Shown here in pieces: positions 7,172 through 7,288 of a DNA stretch of 7,288 bases; within the stretch, counting starts at the first letter, position 1; every line of letters starts with the position of its first letter. Under the pieces are notes generated by a model that was given only the letters and a program-made list of their open reading frames with translations, was not told the origin of the DNA and did no database searches. This DNA comes from Methylacidiphilaceae bacterium UBA1321 (GTDB taxonomy: Bacteria; Verrucomicrobiota; Verrucomicrobiia; Methylacidiphilales; UBA1321), in NCBI GenBank assembly GCA_002306945.1, contig DBTH01000253.1, positions 1 through 7,288 of the forward strand, given 5' to 3'. A program made the position numbers and the translations under genes.

Positions 7172-7198
7172 GGAATTAACGGAATAGACGGAATTGGA
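7172..7198. repeat. Short tandem repeat, three 9-bp units
   Basis: Three consecutive units read GGAATTAAC, GGAATAGAC and GGAATTGGA, starting 22 bp after the stop of the radical SAM gene. They share GGAAT and diverge at the last four bases. The rest of 7150-7288 shows no gene, no terminator with a T-run and no RNA gene that I recognise. Confidence 0.5.
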
Positions 7199-7288
7199 AA
7201 GGCCAGAAGCAATTGAACGCTCTCAAGAAGAGACCGGATGCTCGACTCCATACTGAATATCAGAAGCCTATACTTAGCCGTAACTATT

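Overview
The window reads as chromosomal DNA from a bacterium of moderately high GC content. It carries five complete protein genes, most of them housekeeping or metabolic, plus short non-coding stretches at both ends. The lineage cannot be fixed from sequence alone. The gene mix (a mitochondrial-type enoyl reductase, a GST-methyltransferase fusion and a hopanoid-methylase-like radical SAM protein), together with start sites that mostly lack strong Shine-Dalgarno motifs, would suit a PVC-type or similar environmental bacterium. Verrucomicrobiota is a guess, not a conclusion.

Layout: positions 1-265 are non-coding and hold a long-arm inverted repeat of the dispersed-repeat kind. Positions 266-5330 hold four genes, all on the minus strand. 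In transcription order they are hypoxanthine phosphoribosyltransferase (hpt), an MECR/ETR1-like enoyl reductase, a GST-methyltransferase fusion protein, and the ABC-F ATPase Uup. The gaps are 97, 127 and 23 bp with no convincing terminator, so they may be co-transcribed. A candidate sigma70-type promoter lies just upstream of hpt. Positions 5331-5520 are a divergent intergenic region. Positions 5521-7149 encode, on the plus strand, a B12-binding radical SAM protein with a DUF4070-type C-terminus, similar to the hopanoid C-2 methylase HpnP. Positions 7150-7288 are non-coding and start with a short 9-bp tandem repeat.

The four leftward genes do not form one obvious pathway: purine salvage, fatty-acid or quinone reduction, methyl transfer, and an ATPase tied to ribosome or DNA-intermediate handling. 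I see no clear new multi-gene system. The items most worth a second look are the GST-methyltransferase fusion, the bacterial MECR-type reductase, the unassigned substrate of the radical SAM enzyme, and the inverted repeat at the left edge.
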